A DNA stretch of 64,000 bases from CAWJTN01 sp963845895 (GTDB taxonomy: Bacteria; Patescibacteriota; Microgenomatia; UBA1406; GWC2-37-13): contig CAWJTN010000001.1 in NCBI GenBank assembly GCA_963845895.1, positions 620,001 through 684,000 on the forward strand. The letters are read 5' to 3'. Position numbers and translations under genes: made by a program. Below are positions 33,064-42,613 of this stretch, piece by piece. The notes below the pieces were generated by a model, which did not search any database, was not told where the DNA came from, and saw nothing but the letters and a program-made list of their open reading frames with translations. The stretch's first letter is position 1, and each line of letters opens with the position of its first letter.

Positions 33064-34596
33064 ATGAAAAAAAATCTTCAGGAAATATTTGATCCTTTCT
33101 CATCCGCTAAACCTTTATTCACCCTAGAGATTGCCAACAACCACATGGGTGATGTTAAACACGGCATGAAGATCATAAGAGAATTCCACCAAGTGACTAA
33201 AAAATTCGATTTTAATTTTGCCTTTAAACTTCAATATCGCGACATCGCCGGCACATTTATTCATCCGGATTACAAAAACAGGATGGATATAAAATATGTC
33301 AAACGCTTTTCTCAAACCAAACTTAGCCCGACTGAATTTTTAACTTTAAAAAAAGAGATAGAACGTTTAGGCTATATCTCTATCTGTACTCCTTTTGATG
33401 AACCATCAGTTAATTTAGTTGAAAAGCATAATTACTCGATAATTAAAATTGGTAGTTGTTCATTTACCGACTGGCCCTTACTAGAAAGAATCGTCAAAAC
33501 TGACAAACCGATCATCGCTTCCACCGGCGGCGCAACTCTTGAAGATATCGACAAAGTCGTTTCATTTTTTCACAATAGAAATAAAACTTTCGCTATTATG
33601 CATTGTGTCGGCGAATATCCAACCAAAGAAGAAAATCTTCAGTTGAATCAAATTACCTTTTTAAAGAACAGGTACGCTAATGTTACCATCGGATTTTCTA
33701 CTCATGAAGAACCAACTAATTTTTTGCCGGTGCAATTAGCCATCGCTAAAGGAGCGCAAATTTTTGAAAGGCATGTTTCCGTAAAATCGGATAAGTATGA
33801 GATGAACGCTTATTCATCAACTCCCGATCAAGTGGAAGCCTGGCTAAAAGCGGCGGAAAGAGCCATAAAGATCGGCGGAGTCGTGAATAAAAGAGCTGAC
33901 CATAGTGAAAAAGAAATGGCCGATATCCGACAGTTTCAAAGAGGGGTATTTGCCAAAAAGCCTTTTAAAAAAGGTGAAATGATAGATGCAAAAAATGTTT
34001 TTTTTGCTTTTCCCAACCAAGCAGGTCAACTAGTAGCCAATAATATATCTAAATACAAGTATTTTTATGCCAAAAAAAATATTAAGAAAAATGAGGCGGT
34101 AATCGATGTAAAGGTAGTTGATAGTAGAGAAAAGGTATACACCATAGTTAAGCGGCTTGATGAATTTCTTAACAAAAGTGGTGTTATCTTTCCCAATCGA
34201 GTTAATTTGGAAATATCCCACCACTATGGTATTGATAAATTTGATAAGTATGGAATCTGCATGATCACTTGTGTCAATCGCGATTATTGTAAAAAGTTAA
34301 TCGTGATGTTCCCGGATCAATTCCACCCAACCCAATTTCATCGGAAAAAAGAGGAAACATTTCATATTCTCTATGGAAAATTTATCGTATCCTTAAATAG
34401 TAAGAAACATATCTATGAGCCGGGTGATGTAATTACTGTAAAGCCCGGCGTTAAACATAACTTTACTACAGTAAACGGAGGAATTCTTGAGGAAATTTCC
34501 TCGACTCATTTTATCAACGATTCTTTTTATACCGATAAAAGGATTGCTCAAAACAAAAACAGAAAAACTTTTGTCAGTTACTGGAGAAATATATAG
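33064..34596 (+). CDS. NeuB-family sialic-acid synthase fused to SAF and cupin domains
   Basis: 510 aa, much longer than the usual 340-350. Residues 15-280 form the NeuB TIM barrel (FTLEIANNHMGDVKHGMKII, CTPFDEPSV, STGGATLEDI, MHCVGEYPT, IGFSTHE, FERHVSV). Residues 290-355 resemble the SAF/antifreeze domain (RGVFAKKPFKKGEMI). Residues 360-500 contain a cupin (HRKKEETFHILYGKF, YEPGDVITVKPGVKHNF). NeuB enzymes condense PEP with an N-acyl sugar to form nonulosonic acids. The cupin may isomerise or present the sugar substrate. First gene of the operon. Confidence 0.85.
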   Translation: MKKNLQEIFDPFSSAKPLFTLEIANNHMGDVKHGMKIIREFHQVTKKFDFNFAFKLQYRDIAGTFIHPDYKNRMDIKYVKRFSQTKLSPTEFLTLKKEIERLGYISICTPFDEPSVNLVEKHNYSIIKIGSCSFTDWPLLERIVKTDKPIIASTGGATLEDIDKVVSFFHNRNKTFAIMHCVGEYPTKEENLQLNQITFLKNRYANVTIGFSTHEEPTNFLPVQLAIAKGAQIFERHVSVKSDKYEMNAYSSTPDQVEAWLKAAERAIKIGGVVNKRADHSEKEMADIRQFQRGVFAKKPFKKGEMIDAKNVFFAFPNQAGQLVANNISKYKYFYAKKNIKKNEAVIDVKVVDSREKVYTIVKRLDEFLNKSGVIFPNRVNLEISHHYGIDKFDKYGICMITCVNRDYCKKLIVMFPDQFHPTQFHRKKEETFHILYGKFIVSLNSKKHIYEPGDVITVKPGVKHNFTTVNGGILEEISSTHFINDSFYTDKRIAQNKNRKTFVSYWRNI

Positions 34597-34604
34597 GCGT
34601 CTTC

Positions 34605-35477
34605 ATGAAAATATTAATCACCGGAGGAAACGGTTTTATTGCTAGGAATTTATCCGAACAATTAAACAATAAATACAAGCTTTTTGCTCTTAATCGTCAG
34701 GAACTCGATCTTTTAGACTCTCATAAAGTTTATATTTACATTAAAAAAAATAAATTTGATGTTGTCATTCATGCTGCCACTTATGATGCGGTAGCCAAAA
34801 GTTCGATAAAAGATCCGACCAAGGTTTTGGAAAATAACTTAAAAATGTTTTTTAACCTTACTCGATGCAGAGATTATTTTGGCAAAATGATTTATTTTGG
34901 TTCGGGAGCCGAGTTTGGTCGGGAACATTGGATACCCAAAATGAAAGAGGATTATTTTGACACCTATGTTCCGACGGATCAGTATGGTTTTTCAAAATAC
35001 ATTATGACAAAACATACCCTGTCAAATAATAATATTTATAATCTCCGTTTATTCGGAATGTTCGGAAAACATGATGACTGGAAAACTAGAGTTATCGCCA
35101 ATGTTTGTTATTTAGCCGTAACGAATTTGCCAATTATAATAGATCAGAATAAGAACTATGACTTTTTATATGTCAATGATTTAATAAAAATTGTTCAATG
35201 GTTCATAGATAATTCTCCAAAAAAGAAAGTTTATAATGTTTGCACAGGTAAGGTTATTGATTTTGTTTCCGTCGCTAAAAAAATTGTTAAAATATCTGGA
35301 AAAAAATTGGCGATAAAAATTAAAACAAAAGGTTTGGGTACAGAATATAGCGGAGATAACTCCTTGCTTTTAAAAGAGTTAAAACGATTTGAATTTACCC
35401 CAATTGATGTTTCACTAAAATGTTTACATGATTGGTATGACTCAAATAAACATATAATTGACAAGGATAAACTATGA
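34605..35477 (+). CDS. NAD(P)-dependent sugar epimerase/reductase (extended SDR)
   Basis: 290 aa. Nucleotide site ITGGNGFIARNLSEQL. YGFSKYIMTKH holds the catalytic Tyr-x3-Lys. NLRLFGMFGKHDDW and DFLYVNDLIKIVQWFI are typical extended-SDR stretches. RmlD-like or WcaG-like chemistry (reduction or epimerisation of a nucleotide sugar) is likely. It begins 8 nt after the NeuB gene and overlaps the Nudix gene by 4 nt, so all are co-translated. Confidence 0.8.
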   Translation: MKILITGGNGFIARNLSEQLNNKYKLFALNRQELDLLDSHKVYIYIKKNKFDVVIHAATYDAVAKSSIKDPTKVLENNLKMFFNLTRCRDYFGKMIYFGSGAEFGREHWIPKMKEDYFDTYVPTDQYGFSKYIMTKHTLSNNNIYNLRLFGMFGKHDDWKTRVIANVCYLAVTNLPIIIDQNKNYDFLYVNDLIKIVQWFIDNSPKKKVYNVCTGKVIDFVSVAKKIVKISGKKLAIKIKTKGLGTEYSGDNSLLLKELKRFEFTPIDVSLKCLHDWYDSNKHIIDKDKL

Positions 35478-35962
35478 ATATACGCCAAGCCATTAAATTC
35501 TTAGACAACCAAATTACCAATTCCTCTCTAGGGCTACCTGAAGAGGTTTTTCTTTTTGTTAGTCGATTAACTCCTTTGGTGAATGTTGATTTATTAATTA
35601 AAGATGAAAAACAGCGAACGCTTTTGTCATGGAGAAATGATTCTACCGGAATAGGTTGGCATATTCCCGGAGGAATTATCCGCTACAAGGAAAATATAAA
35701 AACAAGAATACAAAAAGTAATTGAAACCGAAATAGGTCTACCTGTTCGGTTTGAGCAGACGCCAATTGCCATTAATCAACTTATATGTAATCATATAACC
35801 CGGGGGCACTTTATCTCGATATTGATTAAATGTTTTCTTTCAAACAAATATGCTCTTAAAAATAACGGATTAACCGAAAAAAACCAAGGATTTCTTAAAT
35901 GGCATGAATCATGTCCAAAAAATTTTATTAAAGTGCAAAATGTTTATAAAAAATATATATGA
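35474..35962 (+). CDS. Nudix hydrolase, GDP-mannose mannosyl hydrolase (Gmm)-like
   Basis: 162 aa. LTPLVNVDLLI and GIGWHIPGGIIRYKENIKTR parallel Gmm (TPLVSLDLIV, GYWFVPGGRV). The Nudix box is degenerate: the REUxEE core reads KVIETE, so a catalytic Glu is missing, as is also true of Gmm, which cleaves GDP-sugars at carbon. The substrate may be a GDP- or CDP-sugar. ATGA overlap with the upstream SDR. Confidence 0.75.
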   Translation: MNIRQAIKFLDNQITNSSLGLPEEVFLFVSRLTPLVNVDLLIKDEKQRTLLSWRNDSTGIGWHIPGGIIRYKENIKTRIQKVIETEIGLPVRFEQTPIAINQLICNHITRGHFISILIKCFLSNKYALKNNGLTEKNQGFLKWHESCPKNFIKVQNVYKKYI

Positions 35963-36011
35963 TGTGTTATAATTTTTTTTACTTTATTACTAATTGTAAA
36001 AATATATAAAC

Positions 36012-37118
36012 ATGAACAAAAGCAAAAACAATCCTGCAAAATTGAAACCTACAGAAGTAGCCAAAAGGAACAAGCTTAAAAACGAAAAACCTTATGTTTA
36101 TGAAAAAATCATGAAATTTGACGAAAAGATCAGACGGGGAGAAAGTATTGCTATCATCCAATTTCAATATAATTATGCCTGCAATTTCCGCTGTGTCCAC
36201 TGTTCGATAAAAAGATTTCAGGGCAAAAAAAATGCACGGTCCTTCACCATCGATGATGTTAAAAACTTATCACGTCAGGCAGACGAATTAGGTTTAGCAC
36301 GTTTTACCATTAGTGGTGGAGAACCATTGGTGTTTAAGGATTTTGATGCGTTGGTTGCCGCTCTTGATCCTCAGAAATTTTATATAAACTGTGATACCAA
36401 CGGCTGGTTATTGGATGAAAAGAGAGCGAAACATTTAAAGAGCATCGGTGTTGACAGAATCCAGTTGAGTTTAGACAGTTTTAACGCTAAGGAGCATGAC
36501 GCTTTCCGAAGGACTAAAGGCGCATACGCTAGGGCAATGAGAGCGGTTGATTCAGCCAGAAACGCCGGACTGGATATTTTTATCCAGACGGTTGTTACTA
36601 AACAAAGACTTCATTCAGATGAGTTTATAAAATTTTTAGAATATTTTAATAATAAGGGAATAGGTGTATTCGTAAGCTACGCTAAGCCTGTCGGTTCCTG
36701 GGAAGGAAATTTTGATGTCATGGTTAACAAAAAGGACATGAAATATATGGAAAAGTTGGAAAAAAAACATAATGTATTTACCCACCTAACCCCGGCTTAT
36801 GGTCTTAATATGGGTTGTATCGCTGTCAAAGGCATGTTTTCCATCACCCAATATGGCGATGTTCAACCTTGCCCATATATCCATATCTCAATTGGTAATG
36901 TTTTTAAGGAATCTTTGAAAGATATTATTAAACGAGGTCTGAATATTAAATACTTTGGTGAGCACGTCGACACCTGTACCATTTCCGAGGATAGAGATTT
37001 TATCAAAAACATTATCGCCAAGAAAGTTTACGGACAGCCTGTGCCAGTTCCTTATTATAAAGTTTTTACCGAAAAAGATAAGACAAAAAAACCATTTAAT
37101 TTGAGCATTTTCAAATGA
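36012..37118 (+). CDS. Radical SAM protein with SPASM-like C-terminus
   Basis: 368 aa. The SAM cluster motif is CNFRCVHC (residues about 57-64) after a polar N-terminal extension. GGEPL follows at the SAM-binding site. The C-terminal part has GCIAVKG, a PCPYIHISIGN stretch and a last cysteine near CTISED, resembling auxiliary-cluster (SPASM/twitch) domains. It uses SAM to make a 5'-deoxyadenosyl radical; target unknown. A 49-nt gap upstream contains TATAAT, a possible internal promoter. Confidence 0.8.
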   Translation: MNKSKNNPAKLKPTEVAKRNKLKNEKPYVYEKIMKFDEKIRRGESIAIIQFQYNYACNFRCVHCSIKRFQGKKNARSFTIDDVKNLSRQADELGLARFTISGGEPLVFKDFDALVAALDPQKFYINCDTNGWLLDEKRAKHLKSIGVDRIQLSLDSFNAKEHDAFRRTKGAYARAMRAVDSARNAGLDIFIQTVVTKQRLHSDEFIKFLEYFNNKGIGVFVSYAKPVGSWEGNFDVMVNKKDMKYMEKLEKKHNVFTHLTPAYGLNMGCIAVKGMFSITQYGDVQPCPYIHISIGNVFKESLKDIIKRGLNIKYFGEHVDTCTISEDRDFIKNIIAKKVYGQPVPVPYYKVFTEKDKTKKPFNLSIFK

Positions 37119-38206
37119 AAGAGGGATCAAATTTAGTAAGCGTTATCATCCCAGTATACAACGCTGAAAAGTTTCTTAAAAAGTCTATAGAGAGTGTTAC
37201 AAAACAAAGCTATAAAAATATTGAACTTATGCTTATCAATGACGGATCGACTGACGATAGTGAAAAAATATGCAATGCTTATGTGCTAGCCGATAAAAGA
37301 ATCAAAGTAATTTCACAAAAGAGAAGCGGCCCGTCTGGCGCTCGAAATACTGGTATTCGTCACGCTCAAGGAACTTTTGTATTTTTTCTTGATGCAGATG
37401 ATTTTATTGATAAAAAAACTCTGGAAATATTGGTTGCAAAATATAACCAATATCAGCCTGAATTGGTCATGGGGAATTTCTGTAAACTTGAGAATAATGG
37501 ACAAATTTTAAAACAAAACGTTACATTTGGCCCAAATGATAAACCGTTCAAGCATCAGCAAAAGATATTATTCAAATCAGATATCGCAGATTATGTCAGA
37601 CATTTTCTAAAGCATCCAAGTAATCACATGATTAGTTACTGTTGGGCGAAATTATATAAATTATCAATTATTAAAAAATACCATATTTTTGCTAAGGAAG
37701 ACATGCGGCTTTTTGAGGATTTTGTCTTTAATCTAGAATATTTAAAACATACAAACAAAACTGTATTTATTAATAAGCCTTTTTATACCTACGTTATGCA
37801 TAATTATTATGTATCTGTAAGTATGGCGATCATTAATGCTGATAGTTTATGCCACGATATGAATATATTTAAGACTAAGACAATTGAATTTTTTCAAAAC
37901 GTAAATAATAGGTTTAACACATTCGATATAAAAAAAGAAATAGGACATGCCCTAACTCATTATGCGATTATTTTTTTGATTCGTTCTTGCCGGCAAATTA
38001 CCAAAAAATCAAGAAAACAGATTCATGTGGAAATTAATAAGCTCATTAATGCTCCTATTTTTATGGAAAGTTTACAATATTACTCGCCATCAAAGGGCGA
38101 CAGCAGAATTCTGCCATTACTCGCGAAGCTTAAATTAGTTAAGTTAATAACTTTATATTGTAAGTATAAAGCTTACAAAAGATATGGAAAACTGGAGGTT
38201 AATTAA
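37115..38206 (+). CDS. GT2 family glycosyltransferase
   Basis: 363 aa, soluble. VSVIIPVYNAEKFLKKSIES, MLINDGSTDDSEKICN and GTFVFFLDADDFIDKKTL give the donor and DxD sites. The ED acceptor motif is in FEDFVFNLEYL. It is similar in shape to EpsJ/WcaA-type enzymes that build surface polysaccharides. ATGA overlap with the upstream radical SAM gene and a 23-nt overlap with the next one couple the three. Confidence 0.88.
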   Translation: MKEGSNLVSVIIPVYNAEKFLKKSIESVTKQSYKNIELMLINDGSTDDSEKICNAYVLADKRIKVISQKRSGPSGARNTGIRHAQGTFVFFLDADDFIDKKTLEILVAKYNQYQPELVMGNFCKLENNGQILKQNVTFGPNDKPFKHQQKILFKSDIADYVRHFLKHPSNHMISYCWAKLYKLSIIKKYHIFAKEDMRLFEDFVFNLEYLKHTNKTVFINKPFYTYVMHNYYVSVSMAIINADSLCHDMNIFKTKTIEFFQNVNNRFNTFDIKKEIGHALTHYAIIFLIRSCRQITKKSRKQIHVEINKLINAPIFMESLQYYSPSKGDSRILPLLAKLKLVKLITLYCKYKAYKRYGKLEVN

Positions 38207-39425
38207 ACAAATGTCTAAAAAAAGTATTTTAAAAGAAATCAAGAAGGAAAAACTACCTGTGATCATAGCTGGTGCTGGTATTGTCGGCAAAGTCTTATTG
38301 TCAATCTGCAAAAAAGAAGGAATTGACGTGGAGTGTTTTTGTGACAGCAGTAAGAAAGTAGTTCAATCAAAATTTTGCGGTTTAGATGTAGTCTATACCC
38401 CCGATTTGAAAAAGAAATACAAAGACGCGGTAATTCTAATATCAGTTGCTGCCATAAAAGATGTGGTTGAATTACTTCAAATGTTGGGATTTTCCAATTG
38501 GTATGCTGGTGGTTTGTTATTAAGAGATTTTGATATTGCTCAAAGTTCAAACGATGCTTCTTTAGATTACACCAAGTACGCTATAGAAAATTGCATCTTG
38601 TGCCACGCTGGTTATTTGAATCCGAATAAACTTTTCTTAAGAAGCATTGATGTGATTATCACAGAGCGGTGTTCTTTAAGATGTAAAGGTTGTTCAAACC
38701 TGGTGCAGTATTACCAGAATCCCAAAAACTGCGATACAAATATGCTGTTAAAATCAATTGATTTATTTTGTAAGGTGGTCGACGAAGTAATGGACTTTCG
38801 TGTTATAGGCGGAGAACCATTTATGAATAGAGAATGGCACATAATAGTCAAGAGATTGACAGATGAACCTAAAGGTAAAAGGGTTGTCATATATACCAAT
38901 GGCACTATTATTCCAGAAGAAAAATACATTCCGGTTTTAAAAAATAAAAAAGTACTTGTCATAATTTCCGATTATGGTCCTGTATCAAGAAATTTAGTTA
39001 GACTAAAACAAATATTGCAGAAAAACAAAATCAGCCACCACGTGTTAAAGATGAACGATTGGCTTGCTTGTTCGTCTATATCACCGCACAACCGCAGTGT
39101 CAAACAACAGAAAAAAATATTTGAACTTTGTTGCGCAAAAAATATGGCAACTTTATCAGACGGGAAAATACACCGCTGTCCATATGCGGCTAACGCTACC
39201 AGACTTTCCGCCGTTCCCGATTACAAAAACGATTATGTTGGTCTATTCAAAGAACCCCTTGATAAAGCGAACATTCTTCGTACGAAAAATAAGTTAATAA
39301 ATTATCTCTTGAATATTGAGTATCTAAAAACTTGCGATTATTGTAGTGGAAGACCATTAGCCGGTATTAATATCAAACCAGCGGAACAGATTAAAAAACC
39401 ATTAGAATATCATAAATATACTTAA
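38184..39425 (+). CDS. Rossmann-like domain fused to a radical SAM domain
   Basis: 413 aa. Residues about 15-120 form a Rossmann-like nucleotide-binding unit (PVIIAGAGIVGKVLLSICKKE, CDSSKKVVQSKFCGL). The radical SAM core follows, with CSLRCKGC at about 162-169 and VIGGEPF. The C-terminal cysteines (CPYAANA, TCDYC) could hold an auxiliary cluster. The N-terminal unit resembles those attached to some polysaccharide-modifying enzymes. The fusion suggests a nucleotide-sugar or protein-bound substrate, which is inference. An alternative start at the second Met (38211) is possible. Confidence 0.75.
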   Translation: MENWRLIKQMSKKSILKEIKKEKLPVIIAGAGIVGKVLLSICKKEGIDVECFCDSSKKVVQSKFCGLDVVYTPDLKKKYKDAVILISVAAIKDVVELLQMLGFSNWYAGGLLLRDFDIAQSSNDASLDYTKYAIENCILCHAGYLNPNKLFLRSIDVIITERCSLRCKGCSNLVQYYQNPKNCDTNMLLKSIDLFCKVVDEVMDFRVIGGEPFMNREWHIIVKRLTDEPKGKRVVIYTNGTIIPEEKYIPVLKNKKVLVIISDYGPVSRNLVRLKQILQKNKISHHVLKMNDWLACSSISPHNRSVKQQKKIFELCCAKNMATLSDGKIHRCPYAANATRLSAVPDYKNDYVGLFKEPLDKANILRTKNKLINYLLNIEYLKTCDYCSGRPLAGINIKPAEQIKKPLEYHKYT

Positions 39426-39427
39426 AC

Positions 39428-41078
39428 ATGAAAAATATATTGTTTATAGTTCCGCCGTATGTCAACTATAAAATTTTCACGAATCCTGCCTTAAACGAAC
39501 GATTGGTAATCAAAAAATCCAGACGTTATGGAAGCATCGTCACCGATATGCCTCTGGGAATACTCTCTCTAAGCAGTTATTTGAAGAAATACTTGAAGGT
39601 AAATATTAAACTGATTGATTTCAATATAATTCTTAACAAGATAGAAAACTTCAAATATGATTCTTTTTCTGACTTATATTAAAGATGTTCTGTCCGCAAA
39701 AGAATGGATCGATTTTAATCCGGACATAATAGGATTATCGTCCCTGTTCACGCCATCATATTATAATATGATTGATCTGGCTCAGGTATTACGACAGCTA
39801 TTCCCAAAAGCTTTAATAGTAGCTGGCGGTGGAGTTCCGACCAATATGTATAATGAAATTTTTAGAGACAGCAAAAATATCAATGCTCTCTGTTTCGGAG
39901 AAGGGGAAAAGCCTTTATTGGGACTGATAAAAGTAAAAAATAAAGATAAGTTTCTGAAATCCCATTCTTCCTGGATTACCAAAGAAAAGGTACGGAAAAA
40001 ACAGACATATCAATATGATTTTATAAATAATCTAGACAAGATACCTTTTTATGATTATGATCTTTTGAGTACTGATGATTATAGTTTAAGTCCTACTATA
40101 AGTAGCTACGCTTCCTTCAATGGTAAAAAACGTATTTTCCATTATGTAACATCCAGGGGCTGTCCGCATCATTGCTGTTTCTGCGCTTCAAACAGGGTGC
40201 ATGGAAGGGTGATGCGTTATCATAGCGTATTCCGGGTAAAAAGGGATTTAAAACATCTTCAAGATAAGTATAAAGCGGATATCATCGGTTTTCAGGATGA
40301 TAATTTTATGATTAACAAAAATAGAGCGATAAAAATAATTAAATTTGCAAAAAAATTAAAAATAAAGTTTTTTTTCCAGAGCGGATTAGCTCTTTATGCT
40401 CTAGATAGGAAAACGCTGGAGATAATTAAGAGTGTAGGAATTAAGGAGCTAGTTCTGGCAGTCGAATCAGGTAGCGATCGAGTCCTAAGGGAAATTATGC
40501 ATAAACCGCTCGTTTTGTCAATAGTCAGACGGGTGGTGAAGGATTGTCGCGAATTAGGTATAGACACGGATGCCAACATCCTTATCGGCCTTCCTGGCGA
40601 AACAAAACAGGATATTGAAGATACTCGAACATTCTTAAAATCTTTAGACGCATCTTGGTTCAGGATCTACGTAGCGACTCCGCTGGTCGGAAGCGAAATG
40701 TTTGATATATGTATGAAAAAACATTATTTAAAAGGTAACTATATCGGCTGCGATTTCAAACGGGCAGTCGTTGAGACCGAGGATTTCACCTCCGCTTATA
40801 TCCAAAAAAAAGTCTATTCGCTGAATCTTGAACTTAATTTTGTAAATAACAGCGATTTCCGATTAGGCAACTACGAAAAGGCTTTGAAAGGATTTGAAAA
40901 TACCATTAGGGTTAAGAATGACCATGCGATTGCTTATTATTTTGCAGCTAAATGCTATAAAAAGATGAGCTTAAACAAGAAATATAAAGCTTATAAAACT
41001 AAATACCAAGAAATAGTCAGAGAATCGCCATTTTGGAAAAAGTATGCTAAGCAATTTAATCTAGTTGCATTAAATTAA
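39428..41078 (+). pseudogene. B12-binding-type radical SAM gene with a +1 frameshift
   Basis: The first frame (39428-39682) encodes the start of a cobalamin-binding-like domain (NILFIVPPYVNYKIF, MPLGILSLSSYLKKYLKV) and stops at TAA 39680. The second frame (from 39657) continues the same domain (FNPDIIGLSSLF, LIVAGGGVPTNMY). The radical SAM core follows (SRGCPHHCCFC), with ESGSD-type SAM site and a TPR-like C-terminus. Removing one nucleotide near TTATATTAAAG (about 39673-39683) restores one ORF of about 550 codons. It could be a true mutation, sequencing error or programmed shift. No DxHxxG B12 base-off motif is seen. Confidence 0.7.
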
Positions 41079-41082
41079 TTAA

Positions 41083-42108
41083 ATGAAAGCGAAAGATATC
41101 AGCGGGCAAGCCCCGGGAGGAAAAAGAACCAGACTAGCTGATATACTTCCTTTAACTGCACCATTTTTGGTCCAAATATTCCCAATATATGCTTGTAACT
41201 TTAAATGTAATTATTGCCTTTTCCAAATAGATAAAGCCAGGCGACATTTTATTTCCGATAAAATTGTCATGGATTTTGCTTTATATAAAAAATGTATTGA
41301 TGATATGGTTAAATCCTGGCCTAAGGTAAAGCTTGTGCGTTTTGTCGGAATAGGCGAGCCGCTTTTACACCCCAATATCATCGACATGGTTAAATACACC
41401 GTGGATAAGAATGTTGCCCAAATAGTGGAAATTATCACTAACGCTTCGCTTTTAACTCCTAAGATGTCCGAGGCATTGATTGCCGCTGGCCTTTCCAGAC
41501 TAGTGGTATCTTTGCAAGGAACCAGTAAGGAAAAATATAAAACCACTAGTAGAGTAGATCTGGATTTTGACAGATTTGTAAAAAATCTAAAGTATTTTTT
41601 TGAGCATAAAGGCAAGGCCCAGATGTACCTGAAAATTGTCGACAGCGCTTTGAACAATAAGGCAGATGAAAAGAAATTCTATAAAATTTTTGGCGATATC
41701 TGTGATACTATTGCCATTGAGTATACTGTTCCTATTCATTCAGGCATAGAATATAAAAAGGTGCTAAAGAATAAGGAGAAAGAAGTCACTCAGTTTGGCC
41801 TGCCGGTTTCAGCAGTTAAAATCTGCCCCCAACCTTTTTTTACCATGCAGATTAATCCCGATGGTAAAGTTGTACCCTGTTTCTCTTTCGAGTACCCGCG
41901 GATTATAGGAGACTGCAATAATCAATCGATTGTTGAGATATGGAAAGGCCACGTGTTTCAGCAGTTTAGGCGGGAGATGCTTGACGGTGTTAAAAAGGTC
42001 TGCGAAATCTGTGCCAACTGCAACATCATAAAGTATCGCTTGTTTCCAGAAGATGTTTTAAATAACGATGCCCAGCGGCTTAAAAAATTTTATGAATCTA
42101 AAAAATAA
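41083..42108 (+). CDS. Radical SAM/SPASM protein
   Basis: 341 aa. CNFKCNYC at residues about 44-51, GIGEPLLHP at the SAM site, and a clear SPASM-like C-terminus: CPQPFFTMQINPDGKVVPC, then GDCNNQSIVEIWKG, then CEICANC. This is the architecture of maturases and dehydrogenases with auxiliary Fe-S clusters. The N-terminal basic segment (ISGQAPGGKRTRLADILP) is unusual. It starts 4 nt after the previous gene, and its end overlaps apt. Confidence 0.85.
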   Translation: MKAKDISGQAPGGKRTRLADILPLTAPFLVQIFPIYACNFKCNYCLFQIDKARRHFISDKIVMDFALYKKCIDDMVKSWPKVKLVRFVGIGEPLLHPNIIDMVKYTVDKNVAQIVEIITNASLLTPKMSEALIAAGLSRLVVSLQGTSKEKYKTTSRVDLDFDRFVKNLKYFFEHKGKAQMYLKIVDSALNNKADEKKFYKIFGDICDTIAIEYTVPIHSGIEYKKVLKNKEKEVTQFGLPVSAVKICPQPFFTMQINPDGKVVPCFSFEYPRIIGDCNNQSIVEIWKGHVFQQFRREMLDGVKKVCEICANCNIIKYRLFPEDVLNNDAQRLKKFYESKK

Positions 42109-42613
42109 AATCAGAGAAATCCCTAACTGGCCGATTAAAGGAGTAAGCTTCAAAGACATCACTACACTTCTTCAGGATGGGAAAATCTTCAAATATGTTA
42201 TAAATGAAATGGTTCGACCGTATAAATCGACAAAAATCGACAAAGTGGTTGCCATCGACGCCCGCGGATTTTTACTAGCTTCGCCCATTGCCTATAAACT
42301 GGGCTGTGGAGTATGTCTCGTCCGAAAACAGGGCAAACTGCCGTACAAAACTATTAATGAAACCTATCAAAAAGAATATGGTCCCGACACCATCACCATG
42401 CACAAAGATACCATAAGGGAGAGTGAACGAACCCTCATGGTCGACGATCTGATCGCCACCGGCGGTACGATGGAAGCAGCTATACGTCTGGTCGAAAAAC
42501 TAGGTGGAGATGTCGTTGGAATAAGCGTAATAATTGATTTACCTTTTTTGGGTGGAAGCAAAAAATTAAGTCAATATAAATTAAATTGGTTAGTAAGCTA
42601 TGATTCGGAATAA
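42092..42613 (+). CDS. apt: Adenine phosphoribosyltransferase
   Basis: 173 aa from ATG 42092, chosen because the conserved IPNWPIKGVSFKDITTLL then starts about ten residues in, as in other Apt proteins. VVAIDARGFLLASPIAYKLG and the PRPP loop TLMVDDLIATGGTMEAA are diagnostic. It converts adenine and PRPP to AMP. It overlaps the upstream radical SAM gene by 17 nt and the next gene by 14 nt, so adenine salvage is built into this operon. Confidence 0.93.
   Translation: MNLKNKIREIPNWPIKGVSFKDITTLLQDGKIFKYVINEMVRPYKSTKIDKVVAIDARGFLLASPIAYKLGCGVCLVRKQGKLPYKTINETYQKEYGPDTITMHKDTIRESERTLMVDDLIATGGTMEAAIRLVEKLGGDVVGISVIIDLPFLGGSKKLSQYKLNWLVSYDSE

Noticed and set aside
41211..41657. 148-codon minus-strand ORF
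   Set aside because: Shadow of the radical SAM gene on the other strand; no motif or start signal.
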